From the NCBI RefSeq assembly GCF_000970675.1, contig NZ_LAJA01000014.1, forward strand, positions 62,001 to 126,000: 64,000 nt of DNA, in the 5' to 3' direction. The translations under genes and the position numbers were made by a program. Each line of letters begins with the position of its first letter. Positions within the stretch are counted from its first letter, which is position 1. This DNA is from Domibacillus tundrae. GTDB taxonomy: Bacteria; Bacillota; Bacilli; Bacillales; Domibacillaceae. Of this stretch, positions 33,600 to 42,821 are shown in pieces. The notes beneath the pieces were generated by a model. That model was not told where the DNA came from. It did no database searches and was given only the letters and a program-made list of their open reading frames with translations.

Positions 33600-35291
33600 G
33601 TGCTTCAGGAATTATCAATTCGCCATTTTGCCATTATTGATTCGCTTGCCCTTTCATTTGAACGGGGATTGACCGTATTGACAGGTGAAACGGGTGCAGG
33701 GAAATCGATTATTATTGATGCACTCCAGCTGTTAACCGGTGGAAGGGGCTCAGGTGAATTTGTCCGCCATGGCGAAAAAAAAGCTGAGATTGAAGGGCTG
33801 TTTGCCATTCATAGCGATCACCCCTGTGCACCTGTCTGCCGAGAATTTGGCATCGATGTGGACGAGGAAGCGATCATTTTGCGCCGGGAAATTTCAGCAG
33901 CAGGCAAAAGTGTGTGCCGGGTAAATGGGAAAATGGTCACATTGTCTATTTTGCGGGAAATTGGCGCCCGGCTCATGGATATTCATGGACAGCACGAACA
34001 CCAGGAATTGATGAACGCCGCAAGTCATATCCGGCTGCTTGATGATTTTGGCGGCGCACCGATTTTAAAAGCCAGAGGACAATATGAAGAAGTATACGGC
34101 CGCTACGCTTATTTGCAGTCCGAAATCCGCCGTTTAAGCGAAAATGACCAGCATTTGGCCCACAGGCTTGATTTAATTCAATTTCAGCTGAATGAAATTG
34201 AAAAAGCGGAATTGGTGTCTGGAGAAGAAGAAAAGCTTGAAGCGGAGCGCCAGCAGCTTGCGAACTTTGAGAAATTGTATGGTGCTTTATCAGAAGCGTA
34301 CAATGCATTGTCAGGCGATGGAAGAGCATTAGACTGGCTTGGTTTGAGTGTAAATGGACTCGAATCTGCAGCAGATATTAATGAAGAGTATAAATCGCTT
34401 CATGAGTCAGCCGCGAATAGTTTTTATGTGCTTGAAGATACGGTTCGGGATGTAAGTTCTTTGCTGGATACACTTGAATTTAATCCGGAACGCCTCAATG
34501 AAATTCAAAGCCGCCTCAATGAAATCAGCCAGCTAAAGCGCAAATATGGAGCAACGATTGATGAAATTTTGCAATACGGTGAGTCGATTGCCGAAGAAAT
34601 TGATCAGCTCACACATCGTGATACACATGTCAATCGGCTTCAGAAAGAATTAGCAGAAGCAGAAGCCGACGTGGAAGTGGAAGGGAAAAAGCTGTCTGTT
34701 CTTCGCCGTAAAGCGGCAGCCCAGCTTGAAGAAGCGATTCACCGTGAATTAAAAGAGCTTTATATGGAAAAGACAGTCTTCAATGTGTATGTTAAAAATG
34801 AATCAGGGCAGTTTAAAAAAGACGGCTTGGACCAAATTGAATTTTATATGACAACAAATCCAGGTGAACCCTTAAAGCCGCTTGTGAAAATTGCATCCGG
34901 CGGTGAAATGTCACGGGTCATGCTGGCAATGAAAACGATTTTTTCACGTCATCAAGGTATGACGTCGATTATTTTTGATGAAGTTGATACAGGTGTCAGC
35001 GGACGGGTTGCTCAGGCAATTGGTGAAAAAATTTATAAAATTGCCGTCCACTCGCAAGTAATGTGTATTTCTCATTTGCCACAAGTAGCTGCCATGGCGG
35101 ATACACATTTATACATTCAAAAAAATCTTGAAGGCGCACGGACAAGTACAACTGTGTCTCCTCTTAGCGAAGAAGAAAAAGCGGCAGAAATTGGCCGAAT
35201 GATTTCCGGTGCAGAAATGACGGATTTGACAAAAGAGCATGCCAGAGAGCTGCTATCCTTATCAGCAAAAATTAAACATGCGGCTGTTTGA
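33600..35291 (+). CDS. recN: DNA repair protein RecN
   Basis: 563 residues from GTG 33600. An SMC-like ATPase: Walker A GETGAGKSIIID at about residues 29-40, two long coiled coils (about 150-220 and 280-380), the ABC signature IASGGEMSRVMLA, Walker B SIIFDEVDTGVSG and switch His CISHLPQVAAMA. It acts early at double-strand breaks on the nucleoid. It follows ahrC by 17 bp, as in other Bacillus. Confidence 0.97.
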   Translation: MLQELSIRHFAIIDSLALSFERGLTVLTGETGAGKSIIIDALQLLTGGRGSGEFVRHGEKKAEIEGLFAIHSDHPCAPVCREFGIDVDEEAIILRREISAAGKSVCRVNGKMVTLSILREIGARLMDIHGQHEHQELMNAASHIRLLDDFGGAPILKARGQYEEVYGRYAYLQSEIRRLSENDQHLAHRLDLIQFQLNEIEKAELVSGEEEKLEAERQQLANFEKLYGALSEAYNALSGDGRALDWLGLSVNGLESAADINEEYKSLHESAANSFYVLEDTVRDVSSLLDTLEFNPERLNEIQSRLNEISQLKRKYGATIDEILQYGESIAEEIDQLTHRDTHVNRLQKELAEAEADVEVEGKKLSVLRRKAAAQLEEAIHRELKELYMEKTVFNVYVKNESGQFKKDGLDQIEFYMTTNPGEPLKPLVKIASGGEMSRVMLAMKTIFSRHQGMTSIIFDEVDTGVSGRVAQAIGEKIYKIAVHSQVMCISHLPQVAAMADTHLYIQKNLEGARTSTTVSPLSEEEKAAEIGRMISGAEMTDLTKEHARELLSLSAKIKHAAV

Positions 35292-35380
35292 AATGCCATC
35301 CATCTAGCCCCCTAATTACCGTTATAATAACACTCCCCTCCGGACAAAGTAACAGAGCAAGATGAAAAGGAGGGAGTGGT

Positions 35381-36463
35381 ATGGCGGTATTGAATCGGGG
35401 GTTTTTTTCATTTTTGCTTTTATTCACTGTATGGACTGCAGGCGGATCGGCTATTCAAGCAGAACAAACGGAAACAGAACTGCTCCAGTCAGCGGGCTTT
35501 CCGGCAGTACAGGAAAAGCGGGAACGGGTTTTTGTGGTGCCCAGCGGTCAATCAGTCGGTGTACAGCTTGAGACGAAAGGGCTTTACGTTGTGGGATTTC
35601 ATTTTATTGAAACTGATACAGATCGCATTTCACCAGGGGAAGCGGCGGGCTTGCTGCCAGGAGATGTGATAACTCGTGTAAATGGCCATAAAGTAACCGA
35701 GCCTCAAGCGATCCGGCCGTATGTGCAGAAAGCGGCTGACCAGCAAAAATCCGTAAAGCTCACCGTGATGCGCGGTAAAAAGATGCTGGATCTTTCCGTA
35801 AAACCGGTTAAAGATTCAGGGACAAATATTTCTAAACTTGGCTTATATATTAAAAATAAAACAGCTGGAATTGGGACGCTAACCTTTTACGAGCCGAAAT
35901 CAAAAAAATTCGGAGCGCTCGGTCATGTGATTAGTGATCTGCAGTCAGGCAAGCCTTTTGCACCTGTAAAAGGCACACTGTATCCGGCGCGGGTAACCGG
36001 TATTAAAAAAGCAGCGGAAGGCGTTCCAGGAGAAAAAACTGCTGATATTCCGACAGAGAAAAAATGGGGAGACGTAACGTCGAATACACCGTTCGGCTTG
36101 TTTGGACAGCTTGAGCATGATATGGACGGAGCAAAAATTTATCCAGCAGCCCATCCGGATGAAGTGGAGGAAGGACCAGCGCAAATATGGACGGTAACAA
36201 AAAACAATCAAATTGAAACGTATAATATTTCCATTACGCGGACTATTCAGCAAACGAAACCTGCGATTAAAGGAATGATTATTAAAATGACCGATCCCCG
36301 GCTCATTAATAAAACGGGCGGAATCGTCCAAGGGATGAGCGGCAGTCCGATTTTACAAAATGGACGCGTAATTGGAGCGGTCACTCATGTCTTTGTAAAT
36401 GACCCACTCTCCGGATATGGCGTGCATATCGATTGGATGCTAAAAGATGCAGGATTATTGTAG
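35381..36463 (+). CDS. spoIVB: SpoIVB signalling serine peptidase
   Basis: 360 residues. N-terminal membrane anchor (FFSFLLLFTVWTAGGSAIQA), a PDZ domain (about 95-165: EAAGLLPGDVITRVNGHKV) and the S55 peptidase domain with GALGHVISD (catalytic His) and VQGMSGSPIL (catalytic Ser). It is made in the forespore and secreted into the intermembrane space, where it triggers pro-sigma-K processing. It is shorter than the B. subtilis protein (about 425), mainly at the N-terminus. AAAAGGAGGGAGTGGT gives a strong start. Confidence 0.95.
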   Translation: MAVLNRGFFSFLLLFTVWTAGGSAIQAEQTETELLQSAGFPAVQEKRERVFVVPSGQSVGVQLETKGLYVVGFHFIETDTDRISPGEAAGLLPGDVITRVNGHKVTEPQAIRPYVQKAADQQKSVKLTVMRGKKMLDLSVKPVKDSGTNISKLGLYIKNKTAGIGTLTFYEPKSKKFGALGHVISDLQSGKPFAPVKGTLYPARVTGIKKAAEGVPGEKTADIPTEKKWGDVTSNTPFGLFGQLEHDMDGAKIYPAAHPDEVEEGPAQIWTVTKNNQIETYNISITRTIQQTKPAIKGMIIKMTDPRLINKTGGIVQGMSGSPILQNGRVIGAVTHVFVNDPLSGYGVHIDWMLKDAGLL

Positions 36464-36485
36464 AGCGCAATTGCGCTCTTTTTTT
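36462..36485 (+). terminator. Terminator overlapping the spoIVB stop codon
   Basis: Palindrome AGAGCGCAATTGCGCTCT followed by seven T; it begins inside the TAG stop. Confidence 0.85.
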
Positions 36486-36574
36486 GACGAAAATTTATAA
36501 GAAAAAAGTCGAAAAATGACAAAAAATCAGATAAAATAAATATTTTGAATTTTTTAAAGGAATTCATTTCTCTT

Positions 36575-36581
36575 TGTCGAA
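36575..36581 (+). promoter_or_regulatory. 0A box upstream of spo0A
   Basis: TGTCGAA, the exact Spo0A binding heptamer, 48 bases before the spo0A start. AGGAATT (36558-36564) lies just before it and could be a sigma-H minus-35 element. The arrangement suggests autoregulation as in B. subtilis. Confidence 0.65.
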
Positions 36582-36628
36582 AAAACCATTAGAATAACCT
36601 TAAGGGTAAGGAATAAGGAGGAAATGAT

Positions 36629-37405
36629 TTGAGCGAAATAAAGGTAGCAATTGCGGATGATAACCGGCAGCTCGTGCAGTTGCTTGAAGAAGTAGTGACA
36701 AGCCAGGAAGATATGACAATTGTCGGAACGGCTTTCAATGGACAAGAATGTTTGACGATGCTGCCTGAAGTAGAGGCAGATGTGTTAATTTTAGATATTA
36801 TCATGCCTCATATGGATGGGCTGGCGGTTCTGGAGCGGCTTCGGACAAGCGGGCAAAAACAGCCGCACGTTATTATGCTGACCGCCTTCGGACAGGAGGA
36901 CGTGACAAAAAAAGCGGTTGAACTTGGTGCTTCATACTTTATGCTAAAGCCGTTTGATATGGAGAGCCTCGTCGGCCAAATCCGTCAGGTAGCTGGCGCC
37001 GAGCAGCCTCAACGCCACATGGAACGAAAAGAAGAACCGAAAAAGAAAAAGAAAAACATCGATGCCAGCATAACGGCTGTTATTCATGAAATCGGCGTCC
37101 CGGCTCATATAAAAGGGTACTTGTATTTACGGGAAGCGATCACAATGGTATTTAATGACATTGAACTGCTTGGCTCGATTACGAAAGTACTTTATCCGGA
37201 AATTGCCCGGAAATATAACACAACCCCGAGCCGGGTAGAGCGGGCCATTCGCCACGCCATCGAAGTCGCCTGGAGCCGTGGAAACATGGAATCCATTGCT
37301 GCTTTGTTCGGCTATACGGTTTCTGTTTCCAAAGCGAAACCCACAAATTCAGAATTCATCGCCATGGTTGCGGACAAGCTTCGGATCGAATATATGGCCT
37401 CTTAA
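36629..37405 (+). CDS. spo0A: Sporulation master regulator Spo0A
   Basis: 258 residues from TTG 36629 behind AAGGAGGAAATGAT. Receiver domain 1-125 with acidic pocket Asp10/Asp11, phospho-acceptor Asp56 (LILDIIMPH) and Lys in YFMLKPFD. A Lys-rich linker ([10 protein letters not shown]) leads to the effector domain 140-258 with the recognition helix [20 protein letters not shown]. It controls entry into sporulation. The last 43 bp before the final two codons recur 1.5 kb downstream, apparently because a mobile element integrated here. Confidence 0.97.
   Translation: MSEIKVAIADDNRQLVQLLEEVVTSQEDMTIVGTAFNGQECLTMLPEVEADVLILDIIMPHMDGLAVLERLRTSGQKQPHVIMLTAFGQEDVTKKAVELGASYFMLKPFDMESLVGQIRQVAGAEQPQRHMERKEEPKKKKKNIDASITAVIHEIGVPAHIKGYLYLREAITMVFNDIELLGSITKVLYPEIARKYNTTPSRVERAIRHAIEVAWSRGNMESIAALFGYTVSVSKAKPTNSEFIAMVADKLRIEYMAS
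37354..37396. repeat. Left copy of spo0A 3'-end repeat (putative att site)
   Basis: Bases 37354-37396, inside spo0A, match 38884-38926 at 38 of 43 positions, including uninterrupted GCGGACAAGCTTCG. The spacing and the recombinase remnant just downstream suggest attL/attR of an integrated element. Confidence 0.75.
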
Positions 37406-37506
37406 CGCAGTGATGGAGCGGTTTTAACCGTCAAGACAGCGTACACTCATAACCGATAAACTGCCGAAGCGAGCCGATAAATATGCGGCAAGCTGCCCAG
37501 TAATTA

Positions 37507-37543
37507 AAGCGTCCCTCTTTATCGTAGAGGGGGCGCTTTTTTT
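37507..37543 (+). terminator. Terminator downstream of spo0A
   Basis: AAGCGTCCCTCT and AGAGGGGGCGCTT pair with a TTATCGT loop and seven T. Confidence 0.85.
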
Positions 37544-38151
37544 GTTCAACGAAATTGGCTTTCAAATCGACAACTACATGCTGTACTGCGATTCAAAAAA
37601 CCTCACACGCGCAAAATGAAGCCAAACTGCGAGCAATCGTTAAGGCACTTTGCCGCTTACCTGAGCAACAACCACAACGTCACGAAACCCGGTGATCCGT
37701 TCTTACATTCAGTATCTACGCGACAGGGGTAAGTATTACCGTCGTTGCAGACGAACAATCCAAACATACAAATAATCCGGACGGCCGCACTGACCGAACC
37801 AAGCCGATAAGCGATACGACGATCCCGAACTACTTGCGTAACAGTAAAGTATTTCTGAATTTTCTCGTAGGAGAGCACGAATTAAAGGAGAATCCCGCCA
37901 ACTTTCACAATCGTTCTGTCCTTACTGTGAATCCGAAGAATCATCGTGTCCGTTACGTTTTCTTTTCGGACAAGACTTTCAACAGATCAAGGCGTTGGCT
38001 TCATTACCGTGATCGATTTAGTGATAGTGCATATCTGTTTTCGACCACCTGTGGCAATGATATAACAATGAAGGCGTATTTAGACTTTCAACATAATGAG
38101 ATTGTCAAGAAGTATCAGCAACACTCGCCGTTTAATAATTGGGAATTTTAA
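37542..38151 (+). pseudogene. Tyrosine recombinase/integrase pseudogene
   Basis: Recognisable integrase pieces in three frames: FNEIGFQIDNYMLYCDSKNLTRA (37545-37613), IRSYIQYLRDRGKY (about 37696-37737), a VVADEQ-type stretch, then ISDTTIPNYLRNSKVFLNFL and an intact frame 37834-38151. That frame jumps from the N-terminal DNA-binding domain to RVRYVFFS ... RRWLHYRDRFSDSAYLF and directly to MKAYLDFQHNEIVKKYQQ. The segments carrying the catalytic Arg, Lys and His-x-x-Arg are deleted; only the Tyr of AYLDF remains. No activity is expected. Confidence 0.82.
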
Positions 38152-38540
38152 GTAAAAAAAGGGTCATCCAGCCCCCATTAGCCGAAGCTGTTTAAGTACT
38201 GAACGACGCCTATCCAACGTCAGTTTATCAAAAATGTCTTTTTGTGGAAAATTCTGTTAGTATATCTAGCGTAAAGAACCTATGTCCTGGACAGTTCCAT
38301 AAAGGAGCTGTTTAAAATGATCGATATTATATTCGATAAAGTACAAAAGTAAGATTATGTAAAATTCAAATATATTAAAAATATATTAATGAATTAAGAA
38401 CAGCAGTTAATCGCCATGTCGTCCGTTTTACCGTCGATTTAAGTCGCGTGTAATGTCAATCATTGGCGAAGATCAGCCGATAATCAGCCGCCTGTATGGC
38501 ATTTATCGCGATCGAACAAACGGGAAAGATAAACCATATT

Positions 38541-38573
38541 AAAAAAAGCGGCCCTTGTGCAGGAGCCGCTTAA
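38541..38573 (+). terminator. Hairpin within the decayed element
   Basis: AAGCGGC and GCCGCTT stem with a 12-base loop. The A run on the left and TTAATTAAA on the right allow use in either direction. Confidence 0.55.
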
Positions 38574-38883
38574 TTAAATATCTAGGGGTGTAGCAATAAA
38601 CTAATGATGAGTCTGATCTATTTTATGTATCTGTATTAAAAACAAAAAATTCATTGTAAATTCAATATAAGTATTGGAAGAAAGACGAGCGCGACTAAAG
38701 ATTTTCCGACTAGGGGCTATCGTTTTGTTTATCAAGATGATAAAATCGAAGATGAAAAGTGCCATTGAACTCAACTTAAAAACCGATAAATTCTTGATCA
38801 TCTTTAAGAAGATGGCTGGAAACATTGTAAATAAATCAACATTCTTATTTCATCATTTGTAAGTATTAATCAATCAGTTTGGG
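38574..38883. other. A+T-rich stretch without a supported gene
   Basis: A 62-codon plus-strand ORF (38674-38862) exists, but it has no ribosome site and unusual composition (Lys/Ile-rich). Nothing else is seen. It is treated as decayed element sequence. Confidence 0.5.
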
Positions 38884-38926
38884 ATTCATCGCCGTGGCCG
38901 CGGACAAGCTTCGAATTGAATATATG
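38884..38926. repeat. Right copy of spo0A 3'-end repeat (putative att site)
   Basis: Encodes [14 protein letters not shown] in frame with the spo0A C-terminus ([14 protein letters not shown]). Two of the five base changes are silent third-position changes, so it derives from a spo0A coding sequence. It has no stop codon in place of the AS-stop end of spo0A. Confidence 0.75.
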
Positions 38927-38940
38927 TATGGTATCTTAAA

Positions 38941-38972
38941 CAAAAAGCGATCTCGTTGTGAGATCGCTTTTA
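38941..38972 (-). terminator. Terminator of yqzF (bidirectional)
   Basis: AAAAGCGATCTC and GAGATCGCTTTTT stem, on the minus strand followed by TTTTTGTTT. It may formerly also have ended spo0A. Confidence 0.8.
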
Positions 38973-39209
38973 CTTCTTATCTTGAAATTTTGGCTGAACT
39001 TTATTTTGTTTACGGTCGCGCCTGAAAATAAAGCCGGCAACAAATCCAAGGCCGCCAATAAATAGAAGCAAGCCGGCGATAAACTGCATCCATAGCGCTG
39101 GAAACGGCGGCTGTAAGATGCCAAATAGCATATCGCGCATTAATTTAATCCCCACCCCTGCCAAAAAACCGGGAATGACAAGAATAAGCAGTGCGATAAT
39201 CCGGATCAT
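38970..39209 (-). CDS. yqzF: YqzF, DUF2627 membrane protein
   Basis: A 79-residue protein with two membrane spans (IALLILVIPGFLAGVGI, FIAGLLLFIGGLGFVAGFIF) joined by KLMRDMLFGILQPPFPALWM, and a basic C-terminus. The PPFPALW segment is characteristic of DUF2627. In B. subtilis it also lies near spo0A and the bkd genes. Function unknown. Confidence 0.85.
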   Translation of the reverse strand: MIRIIALLILVIPGFLAGVGIKLMRDMLFGILQPPFPALWMQFIAGLLLFIGGLGFVAGFIFRRDRKQNKVQPKFQDKK

Positions 39210-39320
39210 CCATTAAACCCTTCTTTCAAAAAATCTTCTACCACACATCATAGCGTAATCGCTTTATTTGTCAAGAACAGTACGCACAGATAAAAAACAT
39301 AAAAACATACACCTTATCAC

Positions 39321-39349
39321 ATGACATAGTTTTGAAAACCGTATACAAT
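39321..39349 (+). promoter_or_regulatory. Sigma-A promoter of lpdV-bkd operon
   Basis: ATGACA (39321-39326), 17-bp spacer, TACAAT (39344-39349), 35 bases before lpdV. No sigma-L type TTGGCA/TTGCA pair is visible, unlike the B. subtilis bkd operon. Confidence 0.6.
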
Positions 39350-39383
39350 GGTAAGGGAATTATAAATAAGGGAGCGAAAAAAT

Positions 39384-40799
39384 ATGACAACAGCATATGA
39401 CCTTGTCATTTTAGGCGGTGGGATTGGCGGCTACACCGCAGCCATCCGTGCATCGCAGCTTGGATTGAAAACGGCAATTGTTGAACAAGACAAATTGGGC
39501 GGTACATGCCTGCATAAAGGATGCATTCCGACAAAAGCGCTGCTTAGAAGTGCGGAAGTGTACCGGACGGTGAAAGAATCGTCAGTATTTGGAATAGAAG
39601 CAAACAAAACAGCACTTCATTTTTGCCGTGTTCAGGAAAGAAAAGAAAACATAGTACATACATTGTATAACGGTGTACAATCGCTCATAAAAAAAGGGGA
39701 AATTGCTGTATATGAAGGAACCGGACGGTTGATGGGTCCTTCTTTATTTTCACCAATGTCCGGCACGATTTCTGTGGAAATGAACGACGGCACAGAAAAT
39801 GTCATGCTTGTGCCGAAACATGTCATTATTGCTACCGGTTCGCGCCCAAAAAATCTTACTGGCCTGGAACCGGATGAAGACATGATTTTATCTTCAAACG
39901 AAGCACTTGAAATGAAAAAAATTCCTGCGTCTATTATCATTGTGGGCGGCGGTGTCATCGGAGTCGAATGGGCATCCATGCTTGCAGATTTCGGCAGTGA
40001 CGTCACTGTTCTTGAATACGGGAATCGAATTTTGCCGTCTGAAGATGAAGCAATATCAAAAGAAATGGCACGCCAGCTTATAAAAAGACGGGTGCAAATT
40101 GTTGTGAATGCAGAAATTGAGCTCGACTCGCTTCAAAAAGAATCCGGCGCTGTCTCTATTAAAACAGCAGCAGGAGAAACTTTTTCGGCAGAAAAAATGC
40201 TTGTCGCTGCTGGACGCACAGCGAACATCGAACGAATTGGACTTGAAAATGCAGAAATTAAAGTTGAAAATGGTGTTATCCAAGTCAATGAATGGATGCA
40301 GACGAGTGAATCGCATATTTATGCGGTTGGAGATGTTGTTGGGGGCCTGCAGCTGGCGCATGTTGCTTCTTATGAAGGGACGACAGCAGTTGAACATATT
40401 GCAGGGCAGGCAAGTGATCCGGTTGATTATTCATCTGTTCCACGCTGTATTTACGCGTATCCAGAAGCGGCAAGTGTCGGAATGACTGAACAGCAGGCCG
40501 CTTCTAAAAAGATTGACATTAAAACAGGTGAATTCCCATTTCAAGCAAGTGGTAAGGCACTTGTATATGGCGAAACGGAAGGCTTCGTGAAAGTAGTGGC
40601 GGATGCCCGGACGGATGATATACTAGGGGTTCATATTGTCGGTCCGCATGCGACGGAGCTCATTTCGGAAGCGACACTTGCCCACATGCTGAATGCATCA
40701 GGATGGGAGCTCGGAACGATGATTCACCCACACCCATCTTTATCGGAAGCCGTCGGCGAAGCGGCTCTCATGATGAGTGGAAAAGCGATTCACTTTTGA
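39384..40799 (+). CDS. lpdV: Dihydrolipoamide dehydrogenase (E3) of branched-chain complex
   Basis: 471 residues. FAD site LVILGGGIGGYTAAIRA, redox disulfide GGTCLHKGCIPTKALL, NAD site IIIVGGGVIGVEWASM, second FAD motif IYAVGDVVGGLQLAH and the dimer-interface active-site MIHPHPSLSEAVGEA. It reoxidises the lipoyl groups of BkdB. It heads the operon with bkdAA 14 bp downstream. In B. subtilis lpdV follows bcd and buk; those genes, ptb and bkdR are not present here. Confidence 0.96.
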   Translation: MTTAYDLVILGGGIGGYTAAIRASQLGLKTAIVEQDKLGGTCLHKGCIPTKALLRSAEVYRTVKESSVFGIEANKTALHFCRVQERKENIVHTLYNGVQSLIKKGEIAVYEGTGRLMGPSLFSPMSGTISVEMNDGTENVMLVPKHVIIATGSRPKNLTGLEPDEDMILSSNEALEMKKIPASIIIVGGGVIGVEWASMLADFGSDVTVLEYGNRILPSEDEAISKEMARQLIKRRVQIVVNAEIELDSLQKESGAVSIKTAAGETFSAEKMLVAAGRTANIERIGLENAEIKVENGVIQVNEWMQTSESHIYAVGDVVGGLQLAHVASYEGTTAVEHIAGQASDPVDYSSVPRCIYAYPEAASVGMTEQQAASKKIDIKTGEFPFQASGKALVYGETEGFVKVVADARTDDILGVHIVGPHATELISEATLAHMLNASGWELGTMIHPHPSLSEAVGEAALMMSGKAIHF

Positions 40800-40813
40800 A
40801 AGGAGCGAGTTTG

Positions 40814-41818
40814 ATGGAACATAAACAAGCAGGATTAACGGATGAAGCGGTCGTCAGCATGTATGAAACAATGCTTCTGACACGCCGTTTGGATGAAAGA
40901 ATGTGGCTGTTAAACCGATCGGGTAAAATTCCGTTTGTCGTTTCCGGACAAGGACAGGAAGCGGCACAAATCGGCGCTGCTTTTGCATTGAATCGGGAAC
41001 AAGATTACATATTGCCATATTATCGCGATTTTGGGGTCGTGCTCGCTTTTGGTATGACGGTGAAAGACTTAATGCTCGCCGCATTTGCAAAAGCAGAAGA
41101 CCCGAATTCAGGCGGCCGGCAAATGCCGGGGCATTTCGGACAAAAGAAAAACAGGATTGTGACCGGATCGTCGCCTGTCACGACGCAAGTTCCCCACGCG
41201 GTTGGGATTGCGCTTGCTGCCAAAATGGATCAAAAATCGATTGTCTCCCTTGTTACATTTGGGGAAGGTTCCTCGAATCAAGGCGATTTTCATGAAGGAG
41301 CCAACTTTGCGGGTGTGCATAAGCTGCCGGTTCTTTTTATGTGCGAAAACAACCAGTACGCGATTTCCGTGCCATTGAATAAACAAATTGCTTCACCTCG
41401 TGTTTCTGATCGGGCGGCAGGCTACGGCATGCCGGGTTATACGATCGATGGAAATAATCCGATTGCGGTGTATCAATGTGTAAAAGAAGCCGCTGACCGG
41501 GCACGGCGCGGCGAGGGGCCGTCACTGATTGAAACGTTGACCTATCGGCTCACACCGCATACATCCGATGACGATGACCGTTCGTACCGGACAGCGGAAG
41601 AAGTGAGTGGGGCAAAGGAGCGGGACCCGCTTGATTCTTTTCGATCATACGTCAAAGAAGCGGGACTGCTCTCAGATGAGCGGGAAGAGCAGTTGGAGAA
41701 AGAAATAGCAACGGTAATTAATGATGCAACGGAGTACGCGGAACAAGCGCCTTATGCCAGCCCTGAATCATCCCTTCAGTTTGTGTATGCCGAAGCAGAA
41801 CAGGAGGTGGATGAATAA
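40814..41818 (+). CDS. bkdAA: Branched-chain 2-oxo acid dehydrogenase E1 alpha
   Basis: 334 residues from ATG 40814 behind AAAGGAGCGAGTTTG; the longer upstream frame overlaps lpdV and is rejected. TPP motif: GEGSSNQGDFHEGANFAGVHKLPVLFMCENN. The phosphorylation-loop region YRLTPHTSDDDDRSYR matches branched-chain rather than pyruvate E1. It decarboxylates the 2-oxo acids of Val, Leu and Ile. It overlaps bkdAB by 1 base (TAATG). Confidence 0.95.
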   Translation: MEHKQAGLTDEAVVSMYETMLLTRRLDERMWLLNRSGKIPFVVSGQGQEAAQIGAAFALNREQDYILPYYRDFGVVLAFGMTVKDLMLAAFAKAEDPNSGGRQMPGHFGQKKNRIVTGSSPVTTQVPHAVGIALAAKMDQKSIVSLVTFGEGSSNQGDFHEGANFAGVHKLPVLFMCENNQYAISVPLNKQIASPRVSDRAAGYGMPGYTIDGNNPIAVYQCVKEAADRARRGEGPSLIETLTYRLTPHTSDDDDRSYRTAEEVSGAKERDPLDSFRSYVKEAGLLSDEREEQLEKEIATVINDATEYAEQAPYASPESSLQFVYAEAEQEVDE

Positions 41819-42801
41819 TGGCAGTTATTTCGTATATCGAAGCAGTTACCATGGCGCTGCGTGAGGAAATGGAACGAGATCAGAACGTGTTTATTCTTGG
41901 AGAAGATGTCGGAAAAAAAGGCGGTGTTTTTAAAGCGACAGACGGACTTTATGCGCAATTTGGCGAAGACCGGGTGCTTGATACACCGCTTGCCGAATCA
42001 GCAATTGCCGGTGTCGCCATCGGTGCAGCGATGGTCGGAAAGCGGCCGGTCGCCGAAATGCAGTTTGCGGATTTTATTATGCCGGCGGTTAATCAAATTA
42101 TTTCAGAGGCGGCCCGCATCCGCTACCGGTCAAACAACGATTGGCATTGTCCGATTGTCATTCGCGCTCCGTACGGAGGAGGCATTCACGGGGCACTGTA
42201 TCATTCTCAGTCGGTTGAAGCGATATTTGCCAATCAGCCGGGTCTAAAAATTGTCATGCCATCAACGCCATATGATGTAAAAGGACTTTTGAAAGCAGCT
42301 ATTCGTGATGAAGATCCAGTGTTGTTTTTCGAGCATAAAAAAGCGTATCGATCCATTAAAGGAGAAGTGCCGGATGATGACTATGTGCTGCCGATCGGCA
42401 AAGCGGATGTAAAGCGCAAAGGAGAAGACATTACGGTCATCACGTATGGGCTTTGTGTTCATTTTGCACTGCAGGCCGCGGAAAAACTTGCGCAGGAAGG
42501 AATAAATGCGGAAGTAGTTGATCTCCGGACTGTCTACCCGCTTGATAAAGAAACGATTATCGAATCGGCCTCAAAAACGGGCAAAGTGCTGCTTGTCACT
42601 GAAGACAACAAAGAAGGCAGCGTGATGAGCGAAGTCGCTGCGATTATTGCAGAGCATTGCTTGTTTGATCTGGATGCACCGATCGGGCGGCTTGCTGGTC
42701 CGGAAGTGCCGGCAATGCCGTATGCACTGCCAATGGAAAAATATTTTATGATGAACCCTGAAAAAGTGGAGAAAGCGATGCGCGATCTTGCTGAATTTTA
42801 A
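41818..42801 (+). CDS. bkdAB: Branched-chain 2-oxo acid dehydrogenase E1 beta
   Basis: 327 residues. Motifs: FILGEDVGKKGGVFKATDGL, DTPLAESAIAGVAIGAAMVG, GGIHGALYHSQSVEAIFANQPGLK and the C-terminal VTEDNKEGSVMSEVAAIIAE transketolase-C domain. It forms the alpha2beta2 E1 component with BkdAA. Typical length, and immediate neighbours are the other subunits. Confidence 0.96.
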   Translation: MAVISYIEAVTMALREEMERDQNVFILGEDVGKKGGVFKATDGLYAQFGEDRVLDTPLAESAIAGVAIGAAMVGKRPVAEMQFADFIMPAVNQIISEAARIRYRSNNDWHCPIVIRAPYGGGIHGALYHSQSVEAIFANQPGLKIVMPSTPYDVKGLLKAAIRDEDPVLFFEHKKAYRSIKGEVPDDDYVLPIGKADVKRKGEDITVITYGLCVHFALQAAEKLAQEGINAEVVDLRTVYPLDKETIIESASKTGKVLLVTEDNKEGSVMSEVAAIIAEHCLFDLDAPIGRLAGPEVPAMPYALPMEKYFMMNPEKVEKAMRDLAEF

Positions 42802-42821
42802 CTGGGAAAAGGAGGCGCAGC

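Larger units (their letters stand above)
37397..38926. mobile_element. Decayed element integrated at the 3' end of spo0A
   Basis: About 1.5 kb between two 43-bp spo0A-derived repeats. It holds a broken tyrosine recombinase gene next to the left repeat, two terminator hairpins and otherwise only short broken frames: a 10-codon ORF after AAAGGAGCTGTTTAAA at 38318, and fragments such as GEDQPIISRLYGIYRDRTN near 38470. Integrases normally lie beside their att site, so this fits an integrated element that has lost most of its genes. Confidence 0.7.

Noticed and set aside
36558-36595. Complete sigma-H promoter for spo0A
   Set aside because: AGGAATT fits a minus-35, but the best minus-10 (GTCGAAA) coincides with the 0A box and GAAT at 36592 is too far away; only the 0A box is listed.
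37834-38151. 106-codon ORF as a working integrase
   Set aside because: It lacks the catalytic Arg and His-x-x-Arg regions and the N-terminal part is out of frame; it is annotated as a pseudogene.
38674-38862. 62-codon Lys/Ile-rich ORF in the decayed element
   Set aside because: No ribosome site, no recognisable domain, surrounded by broken frames.
39240-39383. Sigma-L (minus 24/minus 12) promoter for lpdV-bkd
   Set aside because: No GG-N10-GC type pair was found in the upstream region.
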